From: Arenibaculum pallidiluteum
Lineage (GTDB): Bacteria > Pseudomonadota > Alphaproteobacteria > Azospirillales > Azospirillaceae
Assembly: GCF_017355985.1 (NCBI RefSeq)
Contig: NZ_JAFIQU010000002.1
Location: 372,001 to 436,000, forward strand
DNA length: 64,000 nucleotides
Direction of reading: 5' to 3'
Positions 46,439 through 56,258 of this stretch are shown piece by piece. The position numbers and the translations under genes are program-made. How positions within the stretch are numbered: position 1 is the stretch's first letter; every line of letters starts with the position of its first letter. The notes beneath the pieces are model-generated. The model worked only from the letters and a program-made list of their open reading frames with translations. It searched no databases and had not been told where the DNA came from.

Positions 46439-47758
46439 TCAGTTGTAGAGCGCGTTCGGCAGCCACAGCACGATTCCCGGAAACACGTAGACGAGCACGA
46501 GGCTGAAGACGACGATGTACAGGAAGGGCATAACGCCCGCGAAGATGGATTCGATCGTCACCGATTTGGGCGCGACGCCCTTCAGGTAGAACGGCGCCAT
46601 CGCGACGGGCGGCGACAGGAACGACGTCTGCAGGTTCAGCGCGACGAGGATCCCGAAGAAGAGCGGGTCGATGCCGAAATTGTCCAGCAGGGGCAGGAAG
46701 ATCGGCACGAAGATCACGATGATCTCGGTCCATTCGAGCGGCCACCCCAGCACGAAGATGATCGCCTGCGTCACGATGAGGAAGGTGATGGGATCGAGGT
46801 TCAGCGAGACCACGAAATTCTCGACGACCTGCTGCCCGCCGAGATAGCCGAAGACCGACGAGAAGACGAAGGAGCCGACGAAAAGCCAGCATACCATCGC
46901 GGAGGTGCGGGCCGTCAGGAACACGGATTCCTTGACCCCTTCGAAGGTCAGTGTCCGGTAGGCAAGGGCCAGGATCAGCGCGCCTATGACGCCCATGGCC
47001 GCCGCCTCCGACGGCGTCGCGAGACCCATCAGGATGGCCCCGAGCACGGACGAGATCAGGAGCGCGAGCGGCACGAACGAGGTCAGCAGCGCCAGGAAGA
47101 CGGTGGTGAAGGGAACGTTTCGCTCCTCGGCCGGGAGCTTCGGCGCCAGCGCCGGGTTCAGCCAGGCGCGCACGATCATGTAGGCGATGTAGAGGCCGGT
47201 CAGCATCAGGCCCGGAATGAACGCGGCGGCATAGAGCTGGACCACCGAGACGCCCGCCGTGGCTCCGTAGAGGATCAGCATGACCGAGGGCGGGATCAGG
47301 ATGCCGAGGCATCCCCCCGCGCAGACTGTGCCGGCCGCGAGCCGGACGTCGTAGCCCGCGCGCAGCATCGCCGGAAAGGCCAGCAGGCCCATCAGCGTCA
47401 CCGTGGCGCCGACGATGCCGGTCGCGGTTGCGAACATGGCGCAGGTCAGCATGGTCGCGACGGCGAGCGAGGCCGGAAGGTTTCCGGCCGCGAGCTGAAC
47501 GGACCTGAACAGGCGGTCCAGGATGTTCGCGCGCTCGACGATGTAGCCCATGAAGACGAAGAGCGGGATCGAGATCAGCACGTCGTTCGACATCACCGCG
47601 AATGTGCGTTGCACGAACAGGTTGAAGATAATGTCGCCCATGCCGAGGTAGCCGAAGAACAGGCCGAGGGCCATCAGCGTGAAGGCGATCGGAAAGCCGA
47701 GGAGGATCGCGCCGACGAACAGCGCGAGCATCAGGACGCCGAGGGCGGGATCGCTCAT
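46439..47758 (-). CDS. dctM: TRAP transporter large permease DctM
   Basis: This 439-residue membrane subunit (12 helices) performs Na-coupled import in TRAP systems. Family landmarks are AGTVCAGGCLGILIPPSVML and FLGWPLEWTEIIVI-type segments with GATAGVSVVQLYAAAFIPG. The ATG overlaps the dctQ stop as ATGA, so translation is coupled. It resembles the FcbT3 branch (mannitol/chloroaromatic or 2-oxoacid class). Confidence 0.92.
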   Translation of the reverse strand: MSDPALGVLMLALFVGAILLGFPIAFTLMALGLFFGYLGMGDIIFNLFVQRTFAVMSNDVLISIPLFVFMGYIVERANILDRLFRSVQLAAGNLPASLAVATMLTCAMFATATGIVGATVTLMGLLAFPAMLRAGYDVRLAAGTVCAGGCLGILIPPSVMLILYGATAGVSVVQLYAAAFIPGLMLTGLYIAYMIVRAWLNPALAPKLPAEERNVPFTTVFLALLTSFVPLALLISSVLGAILMGLATPSEAAAMGVIGALILALAYRTLTFEGVKESVFLTARTSAMVCWLFVGSFVFSSVFGYLGGQQVVENFVVSLNLDPITFLIVTQAIIFVLGWPLEWTEIIVIFVPIFLPLLDNFGIDPLFFGILVALNLQTSFLSPPVAMAPFYLKGVAPKSVTIESIFAGVMPFLYIVVFSLVLVYVFPGIVLWLPNALYN

Positions 47759-48369
47759 CGCGCGGCCTCCCCGACGAGCATCGGGCGCTCGTCCTCGGCC
47801 TGCTTCTGCGCGGCCTGCTCGAGGATGACCAGCTCGAGCTCCTGGACGTCATGAAGCCGTTGCGGCCACTCGCCGGTCCTGATGCAGATGACGCAGCGGG
47901 TGACCTCCGCCAGCCCCTGCAGGAGCATCAGCACGCCGACCAGCGGGATCAGCCCCTTGAACGGCCACAGGATGGGGCCGTCAGGGCTGAAGGACGACCG
48001 CTCGTTCATCAGCCAGCTCAGGTGGAAGAAGCCCCAGCCGGCATAGATCAGCGCCAGGATCCCGGGGAAGAAGAAGACGATGTAGAGGACGAGATCCAGG
48101 CTCGCCTGAACGCGCGGCGACCACTTGCGGTACAGGAAGTCGCCCCGGACATGACCATTGCGGGACAGCGTATAGGCGCCCGCCATCATGAACAGGGTGC
48201 CGTAGAGGATGTAGCTGGCATCGAACGCCCAGGTGGTCGGCGCGCCCAGCAGGTACCGCGAGAACACCTCGTAGCCGATCGCGAAGGTCAGGAGGAGAAT
48301 GCACCACGCGAAGGCCTTGCCGACCCAAGTGTTGATACCGTCGATGACAAGCAGAAGGCGCTGAACCAT
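47755..48369 (-). CDS. dctQ: TRAP transporter small permease DctQ
   Basis: The 204-residue protein has four hydrophobic helices and the small-subunit pattern EVFSRYLLGAPTTWAFDASYILYG and HVRGDFLYRKWSPRVQASLD. It works in complex with dctM and the periplasmic DctP. I chose ATG 48369; an in-frame start at 48435 precedes an atypical extension. A strong hairpin lies between dctP and this gene. Confidence 0.9.
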   Translation of the reverse strand: MVQRLLLVIDGINTWVGKAFAWCILLLTFAIGYEVFSRYLLGAPTTWAFDASYILYGTLFMMAGAYTLSRNGHVRGDFLYRKWSPRVQASLDLVLYIVFFFPGILALIYAGWGFFHLSWLMNERSSFSPDGPILWPFKGLIPLVGVLMLLQGLAEVTRCVICIRTGEWPQRLHDVQELELVILEQAAQKQAEDERPMLVGEAAR

Positions 48370-48420
48370 CCCGGGCCCCGTTCGTTTCCAACCGCTGCAC
48401 GCCTCGCGGACGCCGATGAA

Positions 48421-48446
48421 GGGCCGGCCAGGCATGCGGCCGGCCC
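48421..48446 (-). terminator. Strong hairpin between dctP and dctQ
   Basis: GGGCCGGCC and GGCCGGCCC form a 9-bp stem around an 8-base loop, 44 bases downstream of the dctP stop. There is no T run on the minus strand. It probably protects the dctP mRNA or partly ends transcription, giving more binding protein than permease. Confidence 0.5.
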
Positions 48447-48489
48447 CTCCGGACGAGAGCGCAACCGCTCCTGACCGAGCGATCCCGCG

Positions 48490-49653
48490 TCAGGCCTTGA
48501 AGAAGTGCTGGAAGGCCATCCTCGCGTCGGCGTCATAGAGGTTGTAGAAGCCGGCGACGCGCTGGACCCAGGCCTTCTGGCTCTCGACGACCTTCTTGAA
48601 GTAGGGGTCGCCCGACAGGCTGTCGATCACCTTGTCCCAGGCCCTCAACTGGGCTTCCAGCACGGGCTTCGGCGTCGGGACGGCCTTGACGCCCTTCTGC
48701 TGCTGCATCTCCTGCAGGTCCTTGGAATAGCGGTCCTGCTGCTTCCAGCCCATATCCGCCGACGCCGCTTCGGCGGCATAGCGAAGGATCGCCTTCTGCT
48801 CGGCGGCGAGCGCATCGAACTTCTGCTTGTTGAAGATGATCTCGAAGCACTCGACGCGCTGATGGAAGCTCTGCAGGTAGTAGTTCTTCGCGACGTCCGG
48901 GAAGCCCAGCACGCGATCCGAGGACGGGTTGTTGAACTCGGCGCCGTCGATCAGCCCGCGGTCGATCGCAGGCACGATCTCGCCGCCCGGCAGGATGGTG
49001 ACGGCGACGCCGAGCTCCTTCATGAGATCGGCCGCGAGGCCGACCGTCCGGTACTTGAGATTCTTGAGGTCATCGGCCGAGTTGATCTCGCGCTTGAACC
49101 AGCCGAGCGGCTGCGTCGGCATCGGGCCCGACATGAAGCCCACGACGTTCAGCTTCAGCATGTCGTTGACGAGCTCGCGGTAGAGGGCCTCGCCGCCCCC
49201 GTAATAGAACCAGCCGAGCAGGTGATTGGCGTCCCACCCGTAGGGAGGCGCCGTGCCGAACAGCGAGAAGGCCTTGTTCTTCCCGTACCAGTAGGCGGCG
49301 ACGCCGTGCCCGCCGTCCAGGGCGCCGGCATGCACCGCGTCCTGCATCTGGAAGGCGCCGACGACGGCGCCTGCCGCCAGCAGATCGAGCTTGAGCCGGC
49401 TCCCGCCCATCTCGTTCGCGCGCTTCACGAAGTCCTGGGCGAATTCGTGAAAGATGTCCTTCTGGGGCCAGGTGCTCTGGAAGCGCCAGGTCACGGTCTG
49501 CGCCCTGGAGACGTTGGGCATCGCGACGGCCCCCACCGCGGCTGCGCCGCCGAGACCGAGCCCCCGCAGGAAGCGGCGGCGCCCAACGCCGGGGCCTGCC
49601 GCTTCGGCAGGCCTGGAAACCGAATTCAAGACGGAGTAACGGCGCTTCTTCAT
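48490..49653 (-). CDS. dctP: TRAP transporter substrate-binding protein DctP (FcbT1/TakP type)
   Basis: The 387-residue periplasmic protein has a Tat signal (GRRRFLRGLGLGGAAAV), so it is exported folded. The body follows the COG4663 type: WRFQSTWPQKDIFHEFAQDF, HGVAAYWYGKNKAF, ILPGGEIVPAIDRGLIDGAE and FNNPSSDRVLGFPDVAKNYY. Relatives bind 2-oxoacids, lactate or aromatic acids, usually with a metal. GGGAGTG precedes ATG 49653. It is the first gene of the dctPQM operon. Confidence 0.92.
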   Translation of the reverse strand: MKKRRYSVLNSVSRPAEAAGPGVGRRRFLRGLGLGGAAAVGAVAMPNVSRAQTVTWRFQSTWPQKDIFHEFAQDFVKRANEMGGSRLKLDLLAAGAVVGAFQMQDAVHAGALDGGHGVAAYWYGKNKAFSLFGTAPPYGWDANHLLGWFYYGGGEALYRELVNDMLKLNVVGFMSGPMPTQPLGWFKREINSADDLKNLKYRTVGLAADLMKELGVAVTILPGGEIVPAIDRGLIDGAEFNNPSSDRVLGFPDVAKNYYLQSFHQRVECFEIIFNKQKFDALAAEQKAILRYAAEAASADMGWKQQDRYSKDLQEMQQQKGVKAVPTPKPVLEAQLRAWDKVIDSLSGDPYFKKVVESQKAWVQRVAGFYNLYDADARMAFQHFFKA

Positions 49654-50118
49654 GGCTTCACTCCCTGATTATGATTTCGAGAAGCAAGCTCGATCGAACT
49701 GCCGGCCATCTCGCTTCGCGATCCGCAAAGCTCTTTTCCAACTCCGTACGGCTTTGCCGAACAGCCCAAGACGGCGGCGGGACCTCTGCCCCACGGCCTC
49801 TTCCCAGACACGAGCCCTACAAAAGTACATTCGAGGGATTTTCGGACAAGTGGAAAGTCCGCTTTACCAACTATTCGGCCGCAAGGCTGCATGCGCGCTC
49901 GCCGGGCGGGCGCGGGCGCCGCGGCAGTCCGGTGCCTGAAAGCGTCTCCTGCTCGCCTATTCGCGCCGGATCGGGCGGAAAGGGCCGGCCCGGCCACCGA
50001 ATCGGGCCATCCAATCGGGCCCCTTGATCGGGACGGAAGGGCGAAGTTGCGGCGCGCGCCGTCCCGCGCCTGCGGCCTCAGTCAGGCGCTCTCAGACCGG
50101 CCGCGTCGGGAACAAGGG
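49654..50118. other. Intergenic region without convincing gene
   Basis: This 465-base stretch separates dctP from the MsrC gene, both on the minus strand. Frames here are short and unconvincing, with no family match or ribosome binding site. It should hold the dctPQM promoter. Read on the minus strand, TTGTCC and TACTTT spaced about 16 bases apart near 49840 are a weak candidate. Confidence 0.5.
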
Positions 50119-50604
50119 TCAGAAGTCCGTGCCGGCGACCAGGATCGCGGCCAGGGCCTCGCAGCCGCGGCGGTCGTCCTCGTCGAAGCGCGACGGGAGC
50201 GGGCTGTCCAGGTCCAGGACGCCGATCACGCGGCCGTCGCTGACCAGCGGGACGACCAATTCCGACCGGGATGCCGCGTCGCATGCGATATGGCCGGGGA
50301 AATCGTGCACGTCCGGCACGAGGACCGACTCCCGTCGCTCGGCGGCCGTCCCGCAGACGCCCCGGCCGACGGGGATGCGCACGCAGGCGGGCTTGCCCTG
50401 GAAGGGCCCGAGAACCAGCTCGCCCCCCTTCATCAGGTAGAAGCCGGCCCAATTCAGGTCGGGCAGGAGATGCCAGATCAGGGCCGACGCATTGGCGGCG
50501 TTGGCGATCGGGTCACGCTCGCCCGCCAGCAGGCCTTGGAGCTGGCGGGCAGCCTCTTCATAGATGTCCGGCTTGGTACCGGCGACCGGTGCGATGGCGA
50601 ACAT
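50119..50604 (-). CDS. msrC: Free methionine-(R)-sulfoxide reductase (GAF domain)
   Basis: The product is a 161-residue single GAF-domain enzyme reducing free methionine-R-sulfoxide. Three cysteines occur at residues 74, 84 and 108 (KPACVRI, GVCGTA, HIACDAASRSE); their spacing of 10 and 24 equals that of Cys84, Cys94 and Cys118 in the E. coli enzyme, so the catalytic set is complete. ATG 50604 follows AGGAAC. A 125-residue unknown lies 44 bases upstream on the same strand. Confidence 0.92.
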   Translation of the reverse strand: MFAIAPVAGTKPDIYEEAARQLQGLLAGERDPIANAANASALIWHLLPDLNWAGFYLMKGGELVLGPFQGKPACVRIPVGRGVCGTAAERRESVLVPDVHDFPGHIACDAASRSELVVPLVSDGRVIGVLDLDSPLPSRFDEDDRRGCEALAAILVAGTDF

Positions 50605-50648
50605 CGTGTTCCTGTGGAAGCCGCTCGGGCGGGGCTCCCACCATAGCG

Positions 50649-51026
50649 TCACTTCACGCGGCGCAGCAGCCAGTTCTCGTTGGCGACGTCACGGGTGAGG
50701 TAATCGCGGAGCTGGATCTCGGTCAGGTAATCCGTCCCGTCGATGAAGTCGCGGCCGCAGCGGCCGCTGACCGTGGCGACGTACTCCGTCACCACCGCGG
50801 CCGCGGCGATTGCCGGCGCGGTCGCGCCGTAGTTCCACATCCAGTAGGCGGCAAGCTGCGGATCCAGGCCATCGACCGTCGCCTCCTCGGCGCGGGAGGC
50901 GGCCGGCACCGGCGCCTCCCACGGGGCGGGCGCGGCCTTGCCGCTCAGCGCGGCCAGCAGGGCGGGATCAAAGTCCGCGCCCGTCACGATGCCGTTCTGG
51001 GCGAGCAGGTTGAGATCCATGTCCAT
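50649..51026 (-). CDS. Hypothetical protein, 125 residues
   Basis: I do not recognise this protein. It starts MDMDLNLLAQNGIVTG, has an Ala/Pro-rich middle, an Ala-rich helix (AAYWMWNYGATAPAIAAAAVV) and an acidic-basic C-terminus (IQLRDYLTRDVANENWLLRR). There is no signal peptide. It lies 44 bases upstream of msrC on the same strand and may be co-transcribed with it. Confidence 0.5.
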   Translation of the reverse strand: MDMDLNLLAQNGIVTGADFDPALLAALSGKAAPAPWEAPVPAASRAEEATVDGLDPQLAAYWMWNYGATAPAIAAAAVVTEYVATVSGRCGRDFIDGTDYLTEIQLRDYLTRDVANENWLLRRVK

Positions 51027-51439
51027 CGTTCGCTGTCCCGCGCATCGTTAATCGATGGTTAACCTTACCCGTCCGTTAAGCTTTCAGCAACGATTTCGGA
51101 GAGATGACCACCATCCGGGGTGGTGACAAAGAGCGGTCCCGGCGGTCGCCCCCTCCGTCGCATTCGGCTGCACGGCGGTGGTTACCCCGATGAACGCGGG
51201 TGGCGCGGAAAGGATCCACGGCTACCACTATCGTTTTCTCGCGGACCTTAGTCCTATCCGTTTCCGCGGATGGCACGGAGGCTGAGGCGGATGGTCCTGC
51301 GCGATCGCGCGTCCATCCTAATCCGACTGTCTCGCTCCACGTCATGGCGGGATCCGTGATATTCGGTGGCCCCGGTCCGCCGAGCCCCCTAGTCCCCTCG
51401 GCGCCTACACACCGTCAGGTGCGGCGAGGGAGGTGCCGA
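51027..51439. other. Intergenic region of 413 bases
   Basis: No convincing gene lies here. It separates the divergent 125-residue unknown and the 177-residue membrane-anchored protein, so it should hold both promoters. ACCACC-ATCCGG-GGTGGT near 51108-51125 could form a hairpin. I see no tRNA signature. Confidence 0.45.
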
Positions 51440-51973
51440 ATGGCAAGGCGGAACCAAGACCAACCGGCCCAGGTAGGCTGGACGGGCCTCGAGATCGACG
51501 AGGACATGCGGTTCCAGCGCCGCGACTGGACGTTCGAACGCATCTCGTGGAGCCTGCTAGCGCTGCTCGTGCTCGCAGCGCTGCTCGGCGCGTTCTCGCG
51601 CGGGCCGCTCAGCAAGGCGGTGGCGAGCGATCCCGACGGCATCCTGCGCATCACCTACGATCGCTTTCTCCGCGACGACGCGGCCTCCTCGATCGAGATC
51701 GAGCTCGCACGCGGCGCGACCGCCGGCGATCAGGTCGAACTGCTCCTGCGCGGCCCAATGCTGCGCGACCTCCAGCTCCGGAACCTGAGTCCCGAACCGC
51801 TGGAGAGCCGCCTCGCCGAGGACGGATGGGCGCTTCGTTTTCCGGTTCGCGACCGGCAGGCACCAAGCCTGATCCGGATGGAGCTCCGGCCCGAGACGGT
51901 GGGATGGCTCGACGGCGAAATCGCCGCCGAGGGGCGGCAGCCCGTGCCGATCCGCGCCTTTGTCTACCCCTGA
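51440..51973 (+). CDS. Membrane-anchored protein of unknown function, next to DUF421
   Basis: The 177-residue protein has one transmembrane helix (residues about 37-55, WSLLALLVLAALLGAFSRG) after a 36-residue cytoplasmic tail, then a beta-rich domain outside the cytoplasm (ILRITYDRFLRDDAASSIEI, LELLLRG-type strands). I know no family. ATG 51440 follows GAGGGAGGTG; a longer in-frame reading from 51200 has no domain. The DUF421 gene starts eight bases after its stop, which suggests the two act together. Confidence 0.65.
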   Translation: MARRNQDQPAQVGWTGLEIDEDMRFQRRDWTFERISWSLLALLVLAALLGAFSRGPLSKAVASDPDGILRITYDRFLRDDAASSIEIELARGATAGDQVELLLRGPMLRDLQLRNLSPEPLESRLAEDGWALRFPVRDRQAPSLIRMELRPETVGWLDGEIAAEGRQPVPIRAFVYP

Positions 51974-51981
51974 GGCGGTCG

Positions 51982-52428
51982 ATGGACTCGATCCTCCGCG
52001 CCGCGGCAATCTACCTGATCCTTCTGGTGCTGTTCCGCGCGGCTGGCCGGCGGACGCTGTCCGAGATGACGGCCTTCGATTTCGTCCTGCTCCTCGTCAT
52101 TGGCGAGGCGACCCAGCAGGCGCTGCTGGGCGAGGATTTCTCGCTGACCAACGCCATCCTGGTGATCGCGACGCTCATCCTCCTGGATGTCCTGCTCTCC
52201 TGGGCCGCCCAGCGCTCGCGCAGGATCGCCAAGCTGATCCAGGGCGTGCCGATGGTGATCGTCGCGGACGGCAAGCCGCTGCGCGACCGCATGCGCAAGG
52301 CCCGGGTCGATGAGGCGGACGTCATGACGGCCGCCCGGCAGTCCCAGGGTCTCGAACGGATGGAGCAGATAAAGTACGCCATCGTCGAGACGAGCGGCGG
52401 CATCTCCATCATCCCCAGGGATCGGTGA
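51982..52428 (+). CDS. DUF421 (YetF-like) membrane protein
   Basis: The 148-residue protein has three hydrophobic helices and the DUF421 signature RAAGRRTLSEMTAFDFVLLLVIGEATQQALLGED split across its first half, then a cytoplasmic YetF-like domain (MVIVADGKPLRDRMRKARVD). The family function is unknown. It follows the 177-residue anchored protein by eight bases. The stretch after it is convergent with the methyltransferase, 129 bases apart. Confidence 0.78.
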   Translation: MDSILRAAAIYLILLVLFRAAGRRTLSEMTAFDFVLLLVIGEATQQALLGEDFSLTNAILVIATLILLDVLLSWAAQRSRRIAKLIQGVPMVIVADGKPLRDRMRKARVDEADVMTAARQSQGLERMEQIKYAIVETSGGISIIPRDR

Positions 52429-52557
52429 CCGCGCCCTGCCCTCACACCGGCAGAGGCGCGCGAACGCGCATCCCGGGTCCTCCAGGGCTCGCGGAGCCGC
52501 CGGCCCGGGCCGGTCGGTTCGGCGTCCGGTGCGTCCGGATCGCCAGGGGGCGCGGGT

Positions 52558-53577
52558 TCAGGCGGCGACAGCGGTGTAGACGGATATGCCCGCGCGCGTG
52601 GGAATGAGGCCGGCCGGCTCGAACCCGGCCCGTCGGACGAGCCCGTCCATCTCGGCCTCCGTGCGCTCGCGGCCCGCGCCCATATAGACGAGCATCTGGA
52701 GGTCGAAGAGCTTGGCGGCGCGTCCCGCCGGCCCGTCCGCAACGATAAACTCGACGATCAGGACCCGCCCCCCGGCAGGCAGCGCCGCCCGGCAGTTCGC
52801 GAGGATGCGCTGGCACTGCTCGTCGCCCCAGTTGTGGAGCACCCGGCTGAGCAGGATCGCATCCGAGCCCTGCGGCACCCCTGCGAAGAAATCGCCGGCG
52901 ACGACCTGGATCCGGTCCCCGACCCCGCTTTCCGCCAGCGCCGCCCGGGCGTCGGCCGCCACGGCCGCGGTTTCCAGCAGCACCCCGGACAGCCCGGCAT
53001 GGCGGCGCAGGATCGCCGCCAGGAAGCCGCCCCGCCCCCCGCCGACATCGGCAATGGATGTGCTGCCCGGAAAGTCGTAGGCGTCGAGGATCGCCTCGTG
53101 CATCTGCGCCGATAATGCCTGCATGCCGTCGCCGAACAGGCGCGCATCGGCCGGGTGGTGCTCTAGATAGGGGAAATGGGTCATCCCGTGCGCCGCGGAG
53201 AAGGCGGACTGGCCGGTGGCGATCGCATGCGGCAGCTCGGCCCAGGCCTCCCAGTACATCCGGCTCCCGCGCAGGCGAACGAAGTCGCGCAAGCTTCCGG
53301 GAACGTCCGAGCGCATGCGCGCGGAAACCGGTGTTAAACCGAACCGCCCGGACCGGTCCTCGGAAAAGAGGCCGACGGCGGCGAGCGCACGCAGCAGGCG
53401 GAGCAGCGCGCCGGCATCCGCTCCGACCTGGGCGGCCAGGGTCTCCGCGGACACGGGGCCGCCCGAGAGCCGATCCGGGATGCCGAGATCAGCCGCCACG
53501 GCTATCGAGCGCACGATCGCATGGCCGCTCATGAGCTCGAGGATCCGCTCGATGCCGTCGTCCTCGGAAGGATCCAT
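52558..53577 (-). CDS. O-methyltransferase, class with N-terminal dimerisation domain
   Basis: This 339-residue SAM-dependent methyltransferase of the acetylserotonin/hydroxyneurosporene O-methyltransferase type has an N-terminal winged-helix dimerisation domain (LGIPDRLSGGPVSAETLAAQV) and a SAM domain with ADVGGGRGGFLAAIL (glycine motif), GDFFAGVPQGSDAILLSRVLHNW and GRVLIVEF. The substrate is unknown. ATG 53577 follows GAGGAGG; longer readings are unsupported. It lies downstream of the PaaK-like ligase on the same strand, 154 bases away. Confidence 0.82.
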   Translation of the reverse strand: MDPSEDDGIERILELMSGHAIVRSIAVAADLGIPDRLSGGPVSAETLAAQVGADAGALLRLLRALAAVGLFSEDRSGRFGLTPVSARMRSDVPGSLRDFVRLRGSRMYWEAWAELPHAIATGQSAFSAAHGMTHFPYLEHHPADARLFGDGMQALSAQMHEAILDAYDFPGSTSIADVGGGRGGFLAAILRRHAGLSGVLLETAAVAADARAALAESGVGDRIQVVAGDFFAGVPQGSDAILLSRVLHNWGDEQCQRILANCRAALPAGGRVLIVEFIVADGPAGRAAKLFDLQMLVYMGAGRERTEAEMDGLVRRAGFEPAGLIPTRAGISVYTAVAA

Positions 53578-53731
53578 CGGTCCGGCCTCCTCAGCATCGC
53601 GGCGTCCGGCTGGGATGGCGCCGGCGCCCAGGTGGCGGGTCGCGCCGCTTCGGCTGGGGCAATTCTGCCCGTCCTCCCCGATCACCGCCGCAGCAACAAA
53701 GGAGGGGCCGGCGCATCCCCCTGCGGCGGAC

Positions 53732-54970
53732 CTACTCGTACCGGCGCTGATCGTCGATGATCTTGCCATCGTTCGGCAGGCTACCGGGGGGTACCAGCTC
53801 GACATGCCCGCGCAGCTTGGTGACGGCCTGCAGGGACCCCGCGACCGCCTCCGCCAGCGCCGGGTCCGGTGCCGGCGCCTCGGCGCGCAGGGTCATGGCG
53901 TCGGCGCCGTCGGCGCGCGCGACCACTAGCCGTGCCCGCCCGAGGCCGTCGTGGCGCGCCACGACCTCGGCTACCTGCCTGGGGTGGACGAACATGCCCT
54001 TGACCTTGGTGGTCTGGTCGGCGCGGCCCATCCAGCCCTTGATGCGGGCATTGGTGCGGCCGCAGGGGCTGGCGCCCGGAAGGATCGCGGACAGGTCGCC
54101 GGTCGCGAAGCGGACCAGGGGATAGTCCGGGTTCAGGACCGTGACGACGATCTCGCCGACCTCGCCGTCGGGAACGGGATCGCCGGTGCCGGGGCGCACG
54201 ATCTCGACGATCACGTGCTCGTCCAGGACCAGCCCCTCCCGCGCGGCGGTCTCGTAGGCGACGAGGCCGAGATCGGCGGTGCCGTAGCTCTGCAGCACGT
54301 CGAGCCCCCGCTCGGCGTAGAAGCGTCGCACGTCAGGCATGAAGGCCCCGCCGGTGACATGGGCGGAGCGGATGGAGGAGACGTCACGGCCGGTGGCCTC
54401 GGCCTTCTCGATGATCGCCTTCAGGAAGTCCGGGGTGCCGGTGTAGCAGTGCGGGCGGATGGCCTCGATCGCCTCGACCTGCTGTTCGGTCTGCCCGGTT
54501 CCCGCGGGGAAGACCGCGGCGCCCAGGGCCTGCGCCGCCCCGTCCATCATCAGGCCGGCCGGGGTGAAGTGATAGGAGAAGCAGTTGTGCAGGACCTGCC
54601 CCGGTCGCAGCCCCGCGGCCCACAGCGCGCGCGCGAAGCGCCAGTAGTCCGGCCGCCTCCCCTCGGGCTCGAAGATGGGGCCCGGAGAGGCGAAGACCCG
54701 GGCGAGCGCACCCGGCGACGTGGCGGCAAGGCCGCCGAATGGCGGCTCCTTGGGCTGCAGTTCCGCCAGATCGGACTTGCGCGTCAGGGGAAGCCGCGCG
54801 AGGTCGGCACGCGTGTGGACGCCCTCCGGCTCGATATCCGCCAGGATCCGGGCCCAGCCCGGCGCACGCGCCTTGGCGAGCGCGACATGCCCCGGCAGCG
54901 CCTCCAGCAGCGCTGCCTCGCGCCGGTCTGCCGGGCGCGACTCCAGCTCGTCGTAGAAGGGGCGTTCCAT
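53732..54970 (-). CDS. Phenylacetate-CoA ligase-like adenylate-forming enzyme
   Basis: This 412-residue ANL-superfamily protein of the PaaK type has LHNCFSYHFTPAGLMM, an atypical GTGQTEQQVEAIEAIRPH nucleotide loop region, the SYGTADLGLVAYET adenine motif, and LVRFATGDLSAILPG. Enzymes of this kind activate aromatic acids such as phenylacetate to CoA thioesters. It lies just beyond the liv operon and on the same strand, which supports a role in using an imported aromatic or acyl acid. The spacer before it is unusually AT-rich. Confidence 0.82.
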   Translation of the reverse strand: MERPFYDELESRPADRREAALLEALPGHVALAKARAPGWARILADIEPEGVHTRADLARLPLTRKSDLAELQPKEPPFGGLAATSPGALARVFASPGPIFEPEGRRPDYWRFARALWAAGLRPGQVLHNCFSYHFTPAGLMMDGAAQALGAAVFPAGTGQTEQQVEAIEAIRPHCYTGTPDFLKAIIEKAEATGRDVSSIRSAHVTGGAFMPDVRRFYAERGLDVLQSYGTADLGLVAYETAAREGLVLDEHVIVEIVRPGTGDPVPDGEVGEIVVTVLNPDYPLVRFATGDLSAILPGASPCGRTNARIKGWMGRADQTTKVKGMFVHPRQVAEVVARHDGLGRARLVVARADGADAMTLRAEAPAPDPALAEAVAGSLQAVTKLRGHVELVPPGSLPNDGKIIDDQRRYE

Positions 54971-55108
54971 CGGGCGGTCCTCGGCTGAAATGTAAAAATC
55001 GAATTTAAATCGAAACTAAGTCGCTCAGGATTGGATTCGAAAAACTTTGCCTTTCGGGAGTGGTATTCGTACCCTTGCTGCAAGGACTCTCAGAATGGGG
55101 AGGCTGCC

Positions 55109-55320
55109 TTGGAAGATTGGACGACAGTTCAATTCGCGGAGACGCCCGATCTGCCGACGCGCAAGGCGATCCTGAGCTGGGTCGAGCGCGAGGTCGGCGG
55201 ACGCGTCCTGCACTTCAGCACCATGGACTGGTCCGGGCGCCGGCAATACGGCTTCCGATTCCAGCAGGCCGAGGATGCGCGGCGCTTCACCCATCGGTGG
55301 CTTCCCGCCAGGATCGACGC

Positions 55321-55324
<4 letters not shown>
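55109..55324 (+). CDS. Small protein of unknown function, 71 residues
   Basis: I place the start at TTG 55109 because GGGGAGG ends five bases upstream; the frame is also open from TTG 55031. The product (starts LEDWTTVQFAETPDLP, with KAILSWVEREVGG and HRWLPARIDA) is a compact mixed alpha/beta sequence with no signal. Its stop TAG shares two bases with the stop codon of livF on the opposite strand (CTAG at 55321-55324). I do not recognise a family. Confidence 0.6.
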
Positions 55325-56169
<845 letters not shown>

Positions 56170-56258
56170 GGCGTTCCCTGCTTCGCGTGGGGTTCCGATC
56201 GGCGAAGGGCGGCCCCCGGCCCGTCGACGGGACGGGGGCCGCGCTCAGCGCGCGGGGC

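Noticed and set aside
51027..51439. Possible tRNA or structured RNA gene
   Set aside because: No TpsiC-like GGTTCGAAT block or cloverleaf pairing found; only one short hairpin.
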